From positions 121,732 to 185,731 of the forward strand of contig BDSL01000148.1 of assembly GCA_003116995.1 (NCBI GenBank): DNA of 64,000 bases, given 5' to 3'. The position numbers and the translations under genes were made by a program. The notes beneath the pieces were generated by a model, which did not search any database, was not told the DNA's origin, and worked only from the letters and a program-made list of their open reading frames with translations. Shown piece after piece: positions 49,436-61,800 of this stretch (positions are counted from its first letter, which is position 1; every line of letters starts with the position of its first letter). Source of the DNA: Yamagishiella unicocca. Lineage: Eukaryota; Chlorophyta; Chlorophyceae; Chlamydomonadales; Volvocaceae.

Positions 49436-49799
49436 CCGCAAGCAATTTATGTATCCATGTTGTTGTTGCAGCGTTCGGATGATCAGTTAAGTTTCGTATT
49501 GCCCGGAGTCAGGCGGCTCGTGGAATGCCCAGAGCCAGGAGGCTCATGGAACGCGAACCAGTATAATGTAACAGAAACACACGGAAAAGTACTCTATGCT
49601 GCAGCAGCTAGGAGTTGGTCGCTGTGCAGCGATTCCTGGTACGGCGGTGCAACGCTCGCTAGTCCCCATTGGTTCCCAAACTCATTACGAGCTTAACCCA
49701 AATTCACTACGTTCTACTGCGCTGTAAATAAAAAATGTTTGCACACATAATCGCATCGTTACCTTGAGTCTTAGACCGGCTCCACGCTTCCTCCCTGCT
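49436..49799. other. Spacer without gene
   Basis: Mixed sequence between R1 and the exon-like array. It contains a small duplication of a GG(C/A)GGCTC(G/A)TGGAA box near 49,510-49,550. Nothing else is supported. Confidence 0.4.
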
Positions 49800-52700
49800 C
49801 CCTGATTCCTTCTGGGAACCTTGACGATATCTGGAGGGCCCGGAATCGCACGGAGCTCTGGCCAGGAAAGTTCTCAGGAGACGCCTTCTACGGGCAAAAT
49901 TATGGATGGGGTTGCATGTTTCGGCGTTGGGCCTGGTCAGCTTCCTCCGCCTCTACAGGTAAGGCTTTAACTTGTGGTACATGCTTGTGGCATAGTGTAT
50001 CATCTCTAGAGAGTATACTGGGTCAGAAACGTCTGGGTCGAACGTCAGCACGCGATGAATTTCGGCGGGCGTGCGGCATGAAGCCCGGCTTCAAATTAGA
50101 GAGCGAATGATACCTAGCTGTTTTCTATTTTCAGGTTCTGCATTGGGATTCGGCCAAGAGATGCGTGCTGTTCCTTGCATGCCGGTTGCACCTTTTACTG
50201 CTTCGTCTTCTCGAGGCAACGCACCTTGGCAAGGAATGAAATCCTCTGACGATCTCATACCGATGCTATTGTTTTGCAGGTTCACGGCGCTGCTGCTGGC
50301 TGGACTTTCCTTGGGACCCCGGATGCCTCTTATCTTTTCCACATTACAGCGCTACATGTTTGTTGCCCACCCTGGACAGCCAATCAAGGACTTGGCATCG
50401 CTTGGAGCTGTCACCATCATAGCGCTCAGGAGATGCCAGCTACTGGCAGAAGGACGGATGGGGTTGCATGATTCACCGTTTGGCCTAGACGGCAAAACCG
50501 TGAGCGGCCTTCCTGCGCCGCTGAAGGTGAGGCTTTAAATTTTGGAACAGGCATGTGGCACTGTGTAACGCCTTTAGGGACAATTCTGTGGAAGATAATG
50601 ACTATATTTGGCGGGCGCGCACCCCCTGGCGGGCGTCAGGCGTAAAACCTGGCTATGAAATGTAGAAGATACGGTGCCTGAACATTGTTTATGAATAATG
50701 CGTCGGGATTTGGCTAAGAGATGCTTGTATTTCCTTTCACTCACCGGTACATCTTTTACTGCGCGCTCTTCTTGAGGCAATGGAATGAAGTCCTTCCACA
50801 TCTGCAATGCTATACTGACTGTTTGCCATTTTGCAGGTTCACCGTGCTGCTGGCTGGACCCTGAGTGTTGGGACTTTGGAGGCCTCTGCCCTTCCCAGCC
50901 TTCCAGTGCCGCACACTGAATTTTGTGCGGCCTAGGGGTTCAATACATCTGGAGGTCGGGTCTGGAGCATGGAGCTCTCACACGGAACGCGCCCAGGAGA
51001 CCCCTTCTACATAGGATGGATGGACAGGTTACAAAGTGGGCCCTGGACAGCTTCCTGTGCCGCTGAAGGTGAGGCTTTGACTACTGGCATAGGCTTGTAG
51101 CGAAATGCATCGTCATTAGGAACTATTCTATAGGCCTGTTGTGCATTGCATCATCTTTAGGAACTATTCAGCGGAAGATCATGGCCATGTTGGTCACCGC
51201 CTGGAAGGGTGTGTTAAGCATTAAACCTGGCTCTAAAACTGTAGAAGAAATGTTATCTGAGCACTATGTATGAATTATGTGCCGGGATTTCGTGAAGAAT
51301 GTGCTGGGATTTTGTGAAGCACCCCCTGGAGGGCGCCAGGCATAAAAACTGGCTATGAAATGTAGAAGATACAATGCTTAAACATTGTTTATGAATAATG
51401 CATCGGGATTTGGCTAAGAGATGCTTGTATTTCCTTTCATGCCGGTTACATCGTTTACTGCGCGCTCTACTTGATGCAATGGAATAATGCCTTTCCACAT
51501 CTGCAATGCTATACTGACCGTTTGGCATTTTGCAGGTTCACCGTGCTGCTGGCTGGACCCTGAGCATCCTGTTGTGCATTGCATCATCTTTAGGAACTAT
51601 TCAGCGGAAGATCATGGCCATGTTGGTCACCGCCTGGAAGGGTGTGTTAAGCATTAAACCTGGCTCTAAAACTGTAGAAGAAATGTTATCTGAGCACTAT
51701 GTATGAATTATGTGCCGGGATTTCGTGAAGAATGTGCTGGGATTTTGTGAAGCACCCCCTGGAGGGCGTCAGGCATAAAAACTGGCTATGAAATGTAGAA
51801 GATACAATGCTTAAACATTGTTTATGAATAATGCATCGGGATTTGGCTAAGAGATGCTTGTATTTCCTTTCATGCCGGTTACATCGTTTACTGCGCGCTC
51901 TACTTGATGCAATGGAATAATGCCTTTCCACATCTGCAATGCTATACTGACCGTTTGGCATTTTGCAGGTTCACCGTGCTGCTGGCTGGACCCTGAGCAT
52001 TGGGACTTCGGATGCCTCTGCGCTTCCCAGCCTTCCAGTGCTGTACACTGAATTTTGTGCGGCCTAGGGGTTCAATACATCTGGAGGGTCTGGAATTGCA
52101 TGGAGCTCTCACACAGAACACGCCCAGAAGACCCCTTCTACATAAGATGGATGGACACGTTACAAAGTGGACCCTGGACAACTTCCTGTGGCGCTGAAGG
52201 TGAGGCTATGACTACTGGCATAGGCTTGTAGTGCAATGCATCGTCATTAGGAACTATTCTATAGGCCTGTGGTGCATTGCATCATCTTTAGGAACTATTC
52301 GGTGGAAGATGGTGGCGATGTCGGTCACCACCGCCTGGCAGGGTGTGTTAGGCATAAAACCTGGCTCTAAAACTGTTGAAGAAATGTTATCTGACCACTA
52401 TGTATGAATTATGTGCCGGGTTTGTGCCGGGTCCCAGCACATTCGTGAAGAATGTGCTGGGATTTCGTGAAGCTGGTTACATTGTTTGCTGCACGCTCTT
52501 GTTGAGGCAATGGAATATAGCCCTACTCACAGCCTGAATGCTATATTGACCATTTGTCATTTTGCAGGTTCACCCTGCTGGTGGCTGGACCCTGAGTGTT
52601 GGGACTTTGGATGCCTCTGCTACCTTGCAGCGCCACACACTGAATTTTGTGCGGCCTAGGGGTTCATTACATCTGGAGGGCCTGGAATTGTGTGGTGCTC

Positions 52701-53322
52701 TCACCAGGACAGCGCCCAGGAAACCCTCCACTGCAGTAAGATGGATGGACCTGGTACACAGTTGGCCCTGGACAGCTTCCTGCACTGCTGAAGGTGAGGC
52801 TTGAACTTGTGGCAAATGCTTGTGGTGCAGTGCATGTCTTTAGGAACCCTAAAAAACCTGTGGAAGATAGTGGCATTGTTTGGCAGGAGGTCACCGCCTG
52901 CCAGGCATACAACCTGGCTCAAGAAGTGTAGGATAAACAGTGTCTGGCTGTTGCATGGTCTTTGTGCTGGGATTTGGCAAAGAGGATTTGTCCATCTGCA
53001 TCTTTTACTGCACGGTTGCATCTTTTGAACAACCTCAATGATATACTGACTTTTAGAGTGTTTGCCATTGTGCAGGTTCAATGTGCTGATACTTCTGCTA
53101 GCTGAAACCGGAGTCTTAGGAGTATGGATGCCTCAGCGCTTCCCAACCCTATAGCTAGCACCACAGCTTTATTTCTTCGCAGCCTATGGATCATAAACAT
53201 CTTGAGGGCCTGGAATCAAGGGGGAGCTCACCTGGAAAGTGCTCAGGAGATGCCCTATACATCAATAAGATGGAGTTACATGTTCCAATCTTGGCCCTGG
53301 ACAGCTTCCTGTGCTGCAGAAG
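49800..53322 (+). repeat. Array of diverged exon-like units, probably a decaying gene
   Basis: At least six related units of about 230-250 bases, each preceded by TTTTGCAG|GTTCA and ended by a CTGAAG|GTGAGG-type donor. Boundaries: (end only) about 49,960; 50,280-50,526; 50,837-51,068; 51,969-52,199; 52,568-52,793; 53,076-53,322. In the frame of the 50,280 unit the translation is open throughout (starts FTALLLAGLSLGPRMPL, ends GLPAPLK). Units at 50,837, 51,969 and 52,568 keep the same register and phrases (HLEGLELHGAL) but have TGA after LLAGP. The introns between them are also related (TTAGGAACTATTC, GGGATTTGGCTAAGAGATG). The reading is an exon-multiplied gene, mostly decayed; a non-coding tandem satellite that mimics splice sites is the alternative. 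Confidence 0.72.
51135..52000 (+). repeat. 433-base near-identical tandem duplication
   Basis: Positions 51,135-51,567 are repeated at 51,568-52,000 with one difference noticed (GGGCGCCAGG versus GGGCGTCAGG). Each copy contains intron-like sequence, the TTTTGCAG acceptor and the first 32 bases of the next exon-like unit, so this is a recent unequal exchange within the array. Confidence 0.93.
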
Positions 53323-53446
53323 GTGAGGTTTTGACTTGTAGCACAGTGGCTCAGTGTGCAAGCCTTATAAATTATTTCAATAAGGCTTAACTTCAAGTTA
53401 GGATAATCCTTGGAGTTTGTTTCTGTATTATAGTGATGTATACCTT

Positions 53447-53722
53447 TGATGTATACCAGCCAGAGTCCAGGTTTGGTGATAGTGAGAACTACTGGTTAGT
53501 GAAAGAGCGAGCCATCTTAGACATAGCAAACACCCAACATCATAGCCATAACCTGATGAAAGATCAACAGCACCATACAGCAGGTCCATTACCAGTAGCT
53601 GAAGCTACCACTGACACACAGTCAATGTGTCTGGTTGCCAAAGCACCCGTTGCACTCCACACAGGAGTGACCTTCACAGCACACAGGTGTGACTCTGCAC
53701 CACACCACATAGGCGTGAAACA
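53447..53722 (-). repeat. Solo LTR, same family as the interrupted LTR
   Basis: On the minus strand it begins TGTTTCACGCC and ends GGTATACATCA. It aligns along its whole length with the joined pieces 46,788-46,629 plus 40,928-40,785, with many substitutions and a length difference in the middle. No internal gypsy sequence flanks it, so it is best read as a solo LTR. It serves as the empty-site reference for the young element. Confidence 0.8.
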
Positions 53723-54299
53723 ACACTGGTGAACTTGTCCCATGCCTGCAGTCCTACACACAAAAGACATGGAGTTCATAGCACAACATTTTCCACCATC
53801 AGTAGTGCCTTAATGAAAGGGAGTTTACTGTGCTGACTGTTTCAAGGAAGCAACTTTCAACTGCCACATACAGCACGCTAGCTCTGTACCTCTGTTGATG
53901 ATCATCCAATTGCAAGCTCCTGGTCATCCACTTGCAAGCTCCTTTCACTAAAGCACAGAACATTATCCAGCAATCCTTGGTCTACATTGATAATATGACA
54001 GCTCTGCCAAAAGATGTTAGGCTACTGTACCACTGCAATCTCACTAGCTCTGGCCAGGACGGGCTGTTCAGCATGCAAAGCCATGTACAGCAGAGTGTAT
54101 AAGAATCATAGGACTCTGCCAACAAACCTTAAATACATAGGACTCTGCTAATATACCTTATAATAATAGGACTTGCAGATGACCATGCAACGACTGGCTG
54201 GTGGGGGAATAAGTAATGGCACAGCATAGAGGAAACGCAATGGATAATCTGGATATAGTATTTTTTTGAGAATATACTCCTTTTTAGGAATAAATCGGG
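53723..54299. other. AT-richer spacer
   Basis: No gene. A short near-tandem repeat of CATAGGACTCTGC(C/T)AA at 54,108-54,150. Confidence 0.4.
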
Positions 54300-55045
54300 T
54301 TTCTTGGGCTGGAAAAAAAGGAACCGACCGCAGTCCAGCCATAAGTTTTCATTTTTTGCTGACAATTGCCTGTTTTGCGAAGGCCCACCTAACTTATGCT
54401 ATAAGGAGTCAGGCAATCACTTCAGGAATAATGATGAGCCATGGATTGCTATAAGAAGGTCACGCCTGGAAGTCAACGGGGCATAGGAGCATTTTTGACT
54501 GGCCTGAACGTGGCAAAGTACTCTGATCCTAAGCTTCCCAAGTGCGGAAGGCCACCTAAGCAACAGAATAACACCAAGACAGCAGAAAATGCGAAGACCG
54601 GTGACTCCCGGCGACGGCGATGAGGACCGTGAGGGGGACCGGAACGGCGTTAGCAATGAGGGGGCAGCAACCCAAACCCCAAAGACGCCCACCAACAAGA
54701 AACATCGGCAGCAGAGCCGGCCATGAACGCTGCGCGTGCGCAAGGTCCAAAGCGATGGTGCATGGGTGGGCACTCAGGCGGAGCACATCTACAAGTGGCA
54801 GTTGGACTGGCCAGCCAGGTGGCCATGGGCTTCTGAATGCATGCCTGCCGACACGAGCAAGGGGGAGATCCATGACCGGGTGCGCTGCACATTGTGCCGA
54901 CAGGTAGAGGCCCACTTCTGTGAGAAGACTTGTAATTTAAGGGGGGGTTTGGGGGGGGCGAGGCCCCCCACAGCGCCTTACAGAAAAGGAACAAGGAACA
55001 GAAAATTAGTCCGGACGGAAAACTCATTCCTCATAAGTAACTAAA
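54300..55045 (+). pseudogene. Broken Cys/His-containing protein remnant, transposase-like?
   Basis: Protein-like text scattered over frames: NCLFCEGPPNLCYKESGNHF (54,360-54,420), KYSDPKLPKCGRPPKQQNN (54,513-54,570), then in another frame PGDGDEDREGDRNG, a stop, and YKWQLDWPARWPWASECM followed by RVRCTLC and HFCEKTCNLR (54,790-54,940). The Trp-rich segment followed by a Cys-x2-Cys pair resembles the N-terminal zinc fingers of hAT-like and other transposases, which is only a suggestion. Frame changes and stops indicate a dead copy or unrecognised introns. Confidence 0.35.
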
Positions 55046-55393
55046 TAATCCCCGGCCAAAAAACCAAGAAAAATCACTGGCTGGATAGGGGTGCATTGCC
55101 TGTACATTTTAAATCAATACCCACTCAAAAACTCAACAACTTTTCGCACCATCACACAGTACAGAGCCCAAAACTGAGCGGTACCACCTGCACCTGTACA
55201 TGTGTAGTTAAATTTGATAGGGCAAAAAAGTGTTAGGATGAGATGAGTTGAAGGAAAAGTATTGTCTGCACCAATTCTTACCTGACATTTACTGCACTGC
55301 ATACACTCTATGCTCTTTGCTAAGCAAGACACCTAGATCCTGATTCAAGTCTTCCTACAACATTTATGTCTATTGTCTTTTCCAATTTTTGCA

Positions 55394-55452
55394 GGTTCAA
55401 CTATAAATTTCGTTTGATGTATAGAGGGCCTTGAGTTTTCCATGTAGCACAC
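55394..55452 (+). repeat. Outlying, shortened exon-like unit of the 49.8-53.3 kb array
   Basis: TTTTTGCAG|GTTCAACTATAAATT ... AGGGCCTTGAG ... CACAAG|GTGAGT repeats the acceptor, the AGGGCCTGGA-like box and the donor of the array units but lacks the middle part. Confidence 0.5.
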
Positions 55453-55589
55453 AAGGTGAGTCTTAAACTGTGCAATTGATTATAGGTTATAGGACAAGTC
55501 CGAGAAAGATTTTGGGCTTTAATGTATGTATGTCTTTCGAACTTTAACATTGTTCTCTGGCTTGTTGGATACCCAGAAACCATGGATAA

Positions 55590-55830
55590 AGCATTGGTCC
55601 TTTAAGTATACAAATAATAGATCCCATTTGAATCCATCAAGACCCTCTGACTTGACAATACTGTACAGATTGGGACTTTTAACATAAGTACAATTAAACA
55701 GCCAAAATGTTGAAGACATTGGCCCTTTATAATTTAGGACACATATTAAAATATTGAAATAGTTGGATCCCATTTGGGTCCATCCTGGCCCTGTTTTGAC
55801 ATACTACTGTACACCCTGGTGCTTTAATAT
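55590..55830. repeat. Two diverged direct repeats of about 125 bases
   Basis: The series ATTGGTCCTTTA ... GATCCCATTTGAATCCATC ... CTGACTTGACAATACTGTACA is repeated as ATTGGCCCTTTA ... GATCCCATTTGGGTCCATC ... GTTTTGACATACTACTGTACA. No coding signal. Confidence 0.7.
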
Positions 55831-57257
55831 TGTTTTGCAGTACTGTACTAGAATGTCTGGCAAAGGACAGCAAATATTATACTCTTTTTATTCATAAAAG
55901 AATAAAATTTTTAGGTTTGGGTTTTTAGTTTTTTAGATTTTTAGGTTTAGTCGCTTTACTATCGTTTTAGGACAGAGGAAAGACTCCCCAGAACAGCCAT
56001 CCACCTTGCAAACGATCAAATGCTCTTACAATACCCGATTGTCATGGAACGTATGAGACTGATGGCACTATCAATGAAGGCATTGGGTCTACAGACACAT
56101 CAATTGTCTCCACACCGGACACCACCCTTAACTGGTAAGGGGGCATGAACAGCAGTGTGAACAAGCGTGCTGTGTGCAGGGTGTGTCTTCTACTTCCCTT
56201 TCGACACGAATACACCGCCTGCAGTGTTGTTCCTGACATCTTGGGTGTTCCATTTTATGAAATAGCTTACATATTGTGAATTTACCATTCGGAATAGGCC
56301 CAACATACAGGACGCAAACTGACGAAGCATTCTGGCTATGTAAAACATATGAGCGAACCGCGCAATGAAATGGGTGTCACCTATCACCTTACCATTGCCT
56401 CGACTGGATTGGCTGGTCCAGGCTCTTCTCCTGATGGGTCCATGATGTTGCCAGCCGCATCGTCGGCATTGCCAGACATTCGCGACTCAGCTGGGAGAGG
56501 TGTCACCACGATCTATGCAATAGTTTTATACAATGGGTGCAATTTCCATAACGCAATGCTAATGTCCAGGGCCTGTGCTCTGGCTATCCCTCGCTCAATC
56601 TGCGCCCACCTCTATGGGAAAGAGCCCCAATGTACGCTGGCTTAAGCTCCCATAGTTCGCTATAAGGAGGCAATGTTAAAGATAGTCATATCAAGCTGAT
56701 TCGTGTCCTATTCAATGGAAGGGATGTACCCGTACTGCCTGGAGTGCTTAGCGTGCCGTAACAAACGTCCCACAAAAATCCCACTTGTAATTGGAGAGTG
56801 TAAATCAATATTTTACAAAGCATACCTGCATCCATGAACACGACAATGGAACAAGCCTTTGTGGCTATGAAAACGTACGACATTGGAGGTCAACTCGGGC
56901 ATTTAAACGTTGTTGCGCTTCATTTTCATGCTGTGGACACGGAAGGTGCACATATATAGTGCATATATACTTGGTGCCTCTTCAAGTACGCCCCATATCC
57001 TCAGAATAAGGTCTAAGAACCCAATACGTCGCCTCGGTACTCCTGGTACTCCTACTGCACCACTGGTACCGCTGTGACACTCGTTCTTGGTACATACTAC
57101 ACTTTGGCAGTATTATATACAAGCAGACAACTGTGAAGCAGTGAGTTTTGATCAGAGTGACTACTTCAGTTACACGCATCTGTCATCCTTTGTCTGGTCA
57201 TAGTTTTGCGTATCACTGCATCAAACTGTGGCATATATCAACATCGCATACTGAACT
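55831..57257. other. Stretch without a convincing gene
   Basis: AT-richer sequence. A minus-strand segment at about 56,640-56,390 reads protein-like (ALDISIALWKLHPLYKTIA, then NADDAAGNIMDPSGEEPG up to a GTAAGG donor) but contains a stop and cannot be extended. A T/A/G run at 55,905-55,950 is not telomeric. Confidence 0.35.
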
Positions 57258-57360
57258 ATGGATGTACAGGTAAACGTGAGGCCTAATCCTGAGTTCTGCG
57301 CCAGGCTTGAATTCAGAAATTGGCGCCAAGCGTGGAGGCGCTTCATCAAGCATTGCATAG
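57258..57360 (+). other. Candidate first exon of the downstream gene
   Basis: An ATG frame (MDVQVNVRPNPEFCARLEF ... WRRFIKHCI) ends in a GTACGG donor. A second candidate block (GPDITLRNSTAWLYKRDKK) follows an acceptor at 57,624. They could begin the gene of 58.9-63.3 kb, but I could not join the phases. Confidence 0.35.
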
Positions 57361-58209
57361 GTACGGTTCAATCTGAGCTATCATATCACAACTTGTTTAC
57401 AACTGGTGACAGCTGAATCGCAATAAGCTAAACGTTCGACAGTTTTTGACTAACCGCCTACCAACGGACGGCACCACAGGTTGCAGGAGCCCTGTGGCGG
57501 TGGTGAGGCTAGGCTTTCGGTGCTGACACTTGTATGGATATCCTTGCTGGGATTTGAATATTCTTGCAGGGAATCCTCTCATGATTATTGGTAATTCGCA
57601 TGCTCATCATGCTTGCTATGCAGGTCCTGACATAACTTTAAGGAATTCGACAGCGTGGCTTTATAAGCGAGACAAAAAGCGTGGTGTTACTGGATAAGAG
57701 GTATTGGTCGTCCAGATTGGCGTAGACAAGCTACGCCGTACATAACCACTTGCGCATGTAACAACGCTATTTGGCAGAAGCCAGTAAGAAGACCATAGGA
57801 TACTAGTATCCTGTATTTGCCACCAAGATAGTGTTATGATACGATGCGAGTGTTGAAATCATTATGATTTATTGTGGCCATCGGGACATGTTCCGAGCTA
57901 CCTTCATCGCACTAGCTTTGGCTATTGCTGACACATATGAGGTGCCATGGCCAGCGTATGAATCGGTTAGGGTATGGATCGGGCCTGAAGTATTACATAT
58001 GTTGACCTACCCCACACTTTGAACTGCCAACAGCAAGCTCGACCCTCGTTCCACCCCCCTGCACCCTCTACCCCCCCCCTAGGGCACGGAGAGTGCGACT
58101 GCTACAAGTATGGGTGGGTGGGAGGGTGCAGGGGTGGGAACGAGGGTCGAGGGTTGAGGTTGTGGCCAGAGGCGCAGGATATGTTGGATGCAATGATCGC
58201 CCCACCGCC

Positions 58210-58530
58210 CAGCCCTCCCCGTCTTCCCTCCTACTACCGCCATCCTTGCTGCCAGCCATGCCACCGCCCCCAACGTCACCCCTGCTGCCACCCTTGTTGA
58301 TGCCCCTGTCGCCACCGGCACCCCCGCTGCTCCCGCCACCGCCAACCCCGCCACCGACCCCCCTGCTGCCCCGCCACCACCCCCACCCCAGCCGCCTCCG
58401 TCCAGCCCTCCTCCACCACCACCGCCCAGCCCTCCCCCGCCGCCACTGGCCAGCCCTCCCCCGCCGCCTCCAACCAGCCCTGCTCCACCACCACCACCCA
58501 GCCCTACCCCGCTGCCACCTCGACCTGGGC
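58210..58530 (+). repeat. Proline-coding CCGCCACC-rich tract
   Basis: C-rich minisatellite-like tract (CAGCCCTCCCCCGCCGCC units). One frame gives Pro/Ser/Leu/Ala-rich text like algal cell-wall glycoprotein rods, but flanking stops and no splice-supported gene leave it uncertain. Confidence 0.5.
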
Positions 58531-58860
58531 GATTAGCTGCACGGCACCCTGGCACTTGCATCACTGGACGGGTCCGCTGACCTGGGTGATTAGCTGCACG
58601 AGCCTTGGCAACCCGAGTCACCTAGCCCAGCGCCACCCAGAGCCGCCGTTGCCTGAGTTGTCCAGCCCTTGCTGCCGACCCGCGCTTTGTCTCAACAAAG
58701 GTGTGTGCACGGGAGAGGGTTGCTGGCAATAACTGCTGGCTGACAATGACAGGCAGGCATTCTTGGTGTCGGCATCATCGCATCCATTGCTCCTGTGGAA
58801 GCACCACTCAATGTACCTCACCACGCTAAATAATATATCTGTTTATAACATTAATTACAG

Positions 58861-61800
58861 GGCCTGGACATTCAGAGGTCGTTGTTATGGAGCACACTCT
58901 TATGGTCGTTCTTCTTCAGATGGTCTTCATCTCCTGGATGCAATTTTCAACTGGGAATATGTACAAATTTGCCAATATGTTTTTATAACAGAGAAAGGCG
59001 TGGAAGCTCCGATTGCTAGTCCTGTACTGCGTACTGCTCGTCCAGGACTACACATACGTAGTCCTGGACGAGCATGGAACCCGCTTGTGCATGGGACCAT
59101 GCTCGTTAGCAAAACAAGTAAGTATACAATAGAATACGAGTATCATATGATTTTCACGAAGTTAGGCTAGCTTAACAGCAATGGCGACGTCGTTTTTTGA
59201 CTTCGTCATTCAGGCGCGAAATGCCAGTTTGGAGGTAGAGCGTATGCGTTTGAAACTCAACGACGCAAAGGCCACGCTTTATGTGGCAATATACAGAGTG
59301 GTTTGCTGTATCGCAAGGTGCTCACACAACGATGTGCTCTACTTCGAAGACTGGTCTGGAGTATTGCCCAAGAAGGCAAGCCCAAAGAACATCTTCTACA
59401 TGACATTCAAAAGGACAACACCCAAGGGGCAGCAGGTGCGTTGCCGACTGCGATAAGATGGTTGATCCTTGCTGACGGACTTTATGTCCCTTTTTTTGTA
59501 GGAATGCAGCTTGCTAGAGCTCTTGGGATCGAAGATAAGTAACTCTGACTCCTTAAAGGCCTGCCTGCATGAGGGAGGCAAGCGGCATGTTGAGCTGGAG
59601 CTGCGCATGAACAACATTACGAGCGAAGCCGAGCAGTATGCCTTCATCAAGGAAAAAATGCCTGAACTGGAGCCCAGGGGCCATGAAATTGGTAACCTGG
59701 GTGACTTTTTCTGGCCCAAGAAGCCCTGGTTGAAGAAGCTGCAGGTGGGTTCTGTTATGGAAACGGTGTTTTCCATGTAGGATGGGAGGATTTATGCATT
59801 TTACTTTTGCATTCAGGATCTAGAGAAGAAGCTGGTGTCGGTGGCAGCAGAACCCGCAAGCAGTTCCGTGGTGATGGCAGGTCAGCCTCGTCGGTTTCTT
59901 CCAGATACTTCGAGTGCACAGCCCCCATCGACAACGACGGCCGGGTTGGGCATGGAGGTGAGCATGTTTGAGGGCATACTGATGTGTGTAGGGCGGGGCG
60001 TGGCAGGGAGAGTGGGGCAGGGCGGGGTTCGAGGGAAACCCGTGGATGTCCGAAAAAAATCGTTTAAAACAGAAGTTTTGAGATGCATGCGGGAGAACTG
60101 GGTTGGGGATACGAAAGCCGAAGGTCGTAATATGACCTTTGGCGGCTAAGCTAGATCGGCTAGGCGAGACGAAAGGAAGCGAGGACCCGGCGCGACGCAG
60201 GTAAAGTTTTCGCAGAACCGGTTTTGGGCGCTAGCAGGAGAAATGTGGGAGTTGATGCGCTATGGGAGAGCGGACATCGCGGTCCGGTCCCAGTCCCAGT
60301 CCTAGTCGGAGTCCCAGTCCCGACCCACCCGAATACCGACCAGATGCGTGAGGAAGCCGGTCATTACCAGAGAAGGTCCGCGGTCGTCCAGGAGAGGAGG
60401 CCGAAGCCGCGCCGCGCCGCCATGGGGGACGCGAAAGCCCAGACGCAGGTCCCGACGCCCGCAGACAAGAACGCAACGACTAGCAAAAAACTACCAGAAC
60501 AGAGGCCCAACCCAGCGGCGGAACTCACCTGACCAGGGCCCAGAGCGGGTGGGGAAGGCGGTCGACGCGAAGCATGCGGGCAAGGGGCAGCAGGGGGCGT
60601 TAGGAACAACATCCAGGCGCGGAGCGGGTGGACAGGGGTCCAAGCAACGAAGAGGCCCCAGCGGCGCGGCGAAAGAGGCGGAGGCAGGAAAGGGGAGGAC
60701 GGATATACGGGGAGATGGGGACGCGGGCTGGTACGGCGGCGTACGGCGTTGTACGGCGGAGGCCTGTATGACGGAGGGAGGAAGTGAGAAAATATGGGGC
60801 GTGAAGATGCGGGACAGGGGGGCAAGGCTAGCAGGCGAGGAGACGGGATACCGGGGGGAGGCAGTGCGCGGTCCGGGCTGGTCGGATCCCCACAGCACTG
60901 CCACAGCGAGGACGGCGCCGCCACAGTGCGACGCCGGCGGCTAGGGACGCGGGGGAGAGCGGCGGTCCGGGCGGGGAGGGGGAGAAGGGGCTGTGGGAGG
61001 AGACAGTGTGCGAATGGCGGGTGCGCGGGTGGGCGAAGGGGCGGGGGGGGCGGAGAGCGTGGCGTCGGGAACAGTTTCCTAGGGGTGTTTCGGTCGCGGT
61101 TGGGGGGGTGTTGGGGGCGTGGAGGGGGCGGAGGGGCTAGCGCGGGATGAGGTGCGGAGGGAGGGAGGGGGCGCGGAGGGAGGCCGGCGGCGTATTACAA
61201 GTGCGGGGTACGCTGGGGCGACGGCGGCGGGCGCGGGCCGCCGGGACGGCGGCGTGGCGCCGGGGCTGGGTGCTGCGGCTGCGGTGGCTGCTGGACGCTG
61301 GGGTGGGTGCTGTGGCTGCTGGACGCCGGGGCTGGGTGCTGCGGCTGGGCGGGGGGGGGGGTATTGCCACCGACTAACCACTGAAGTCTCGACTACACCG
61401 GGCGGGGTTATTGCGGCGCGCCCTGTCCCAATCAAACAATGAAACCTTCTTCTCCCCTCTTTACGCACACCTGCTTACAGGAGGCAGGCAGCATGGTGAT
61501 GACAAGCTCGGCACCATCAGGATCAATTGCTGGGGAGGGCTCGGAAGTAAGTGTGTTTGAAGCCCTACCTAGCCCGGGTGTTGATGGAGTCTCAGTCTTG
61601 CCCCTGTTTCGTGCAGGCCGGTGGAACCATGGCGTCCAGCAAAATCGGCACAGGCCCGCACATCGGGGTGGACGTGGCGGCAACAGCAACGACGCCCGAC
61701 GAGGTAAGGATGTGCAGCGGGATGAAAAGGAGCAGCGGGATGGGTTTGCGTATGTGGCGCTGTGTCCGGATTATGCATAGCTGTAGCCCCGCCTGGCCCG

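Noticed and set aside
55900..55955. T/A/G-rich run resembling telomeric TTTTAGGG
   Set aside because: Units are irregular (TTTTTAGGTTTGGG and similar) and never form two perfect telomeric repeats.
56390..56660. Minus-strand protein-like segment ending in a GTAAGG donor
   Set aside because: It has an in-frame stop, no extendable neighbouring exon and no family signature.
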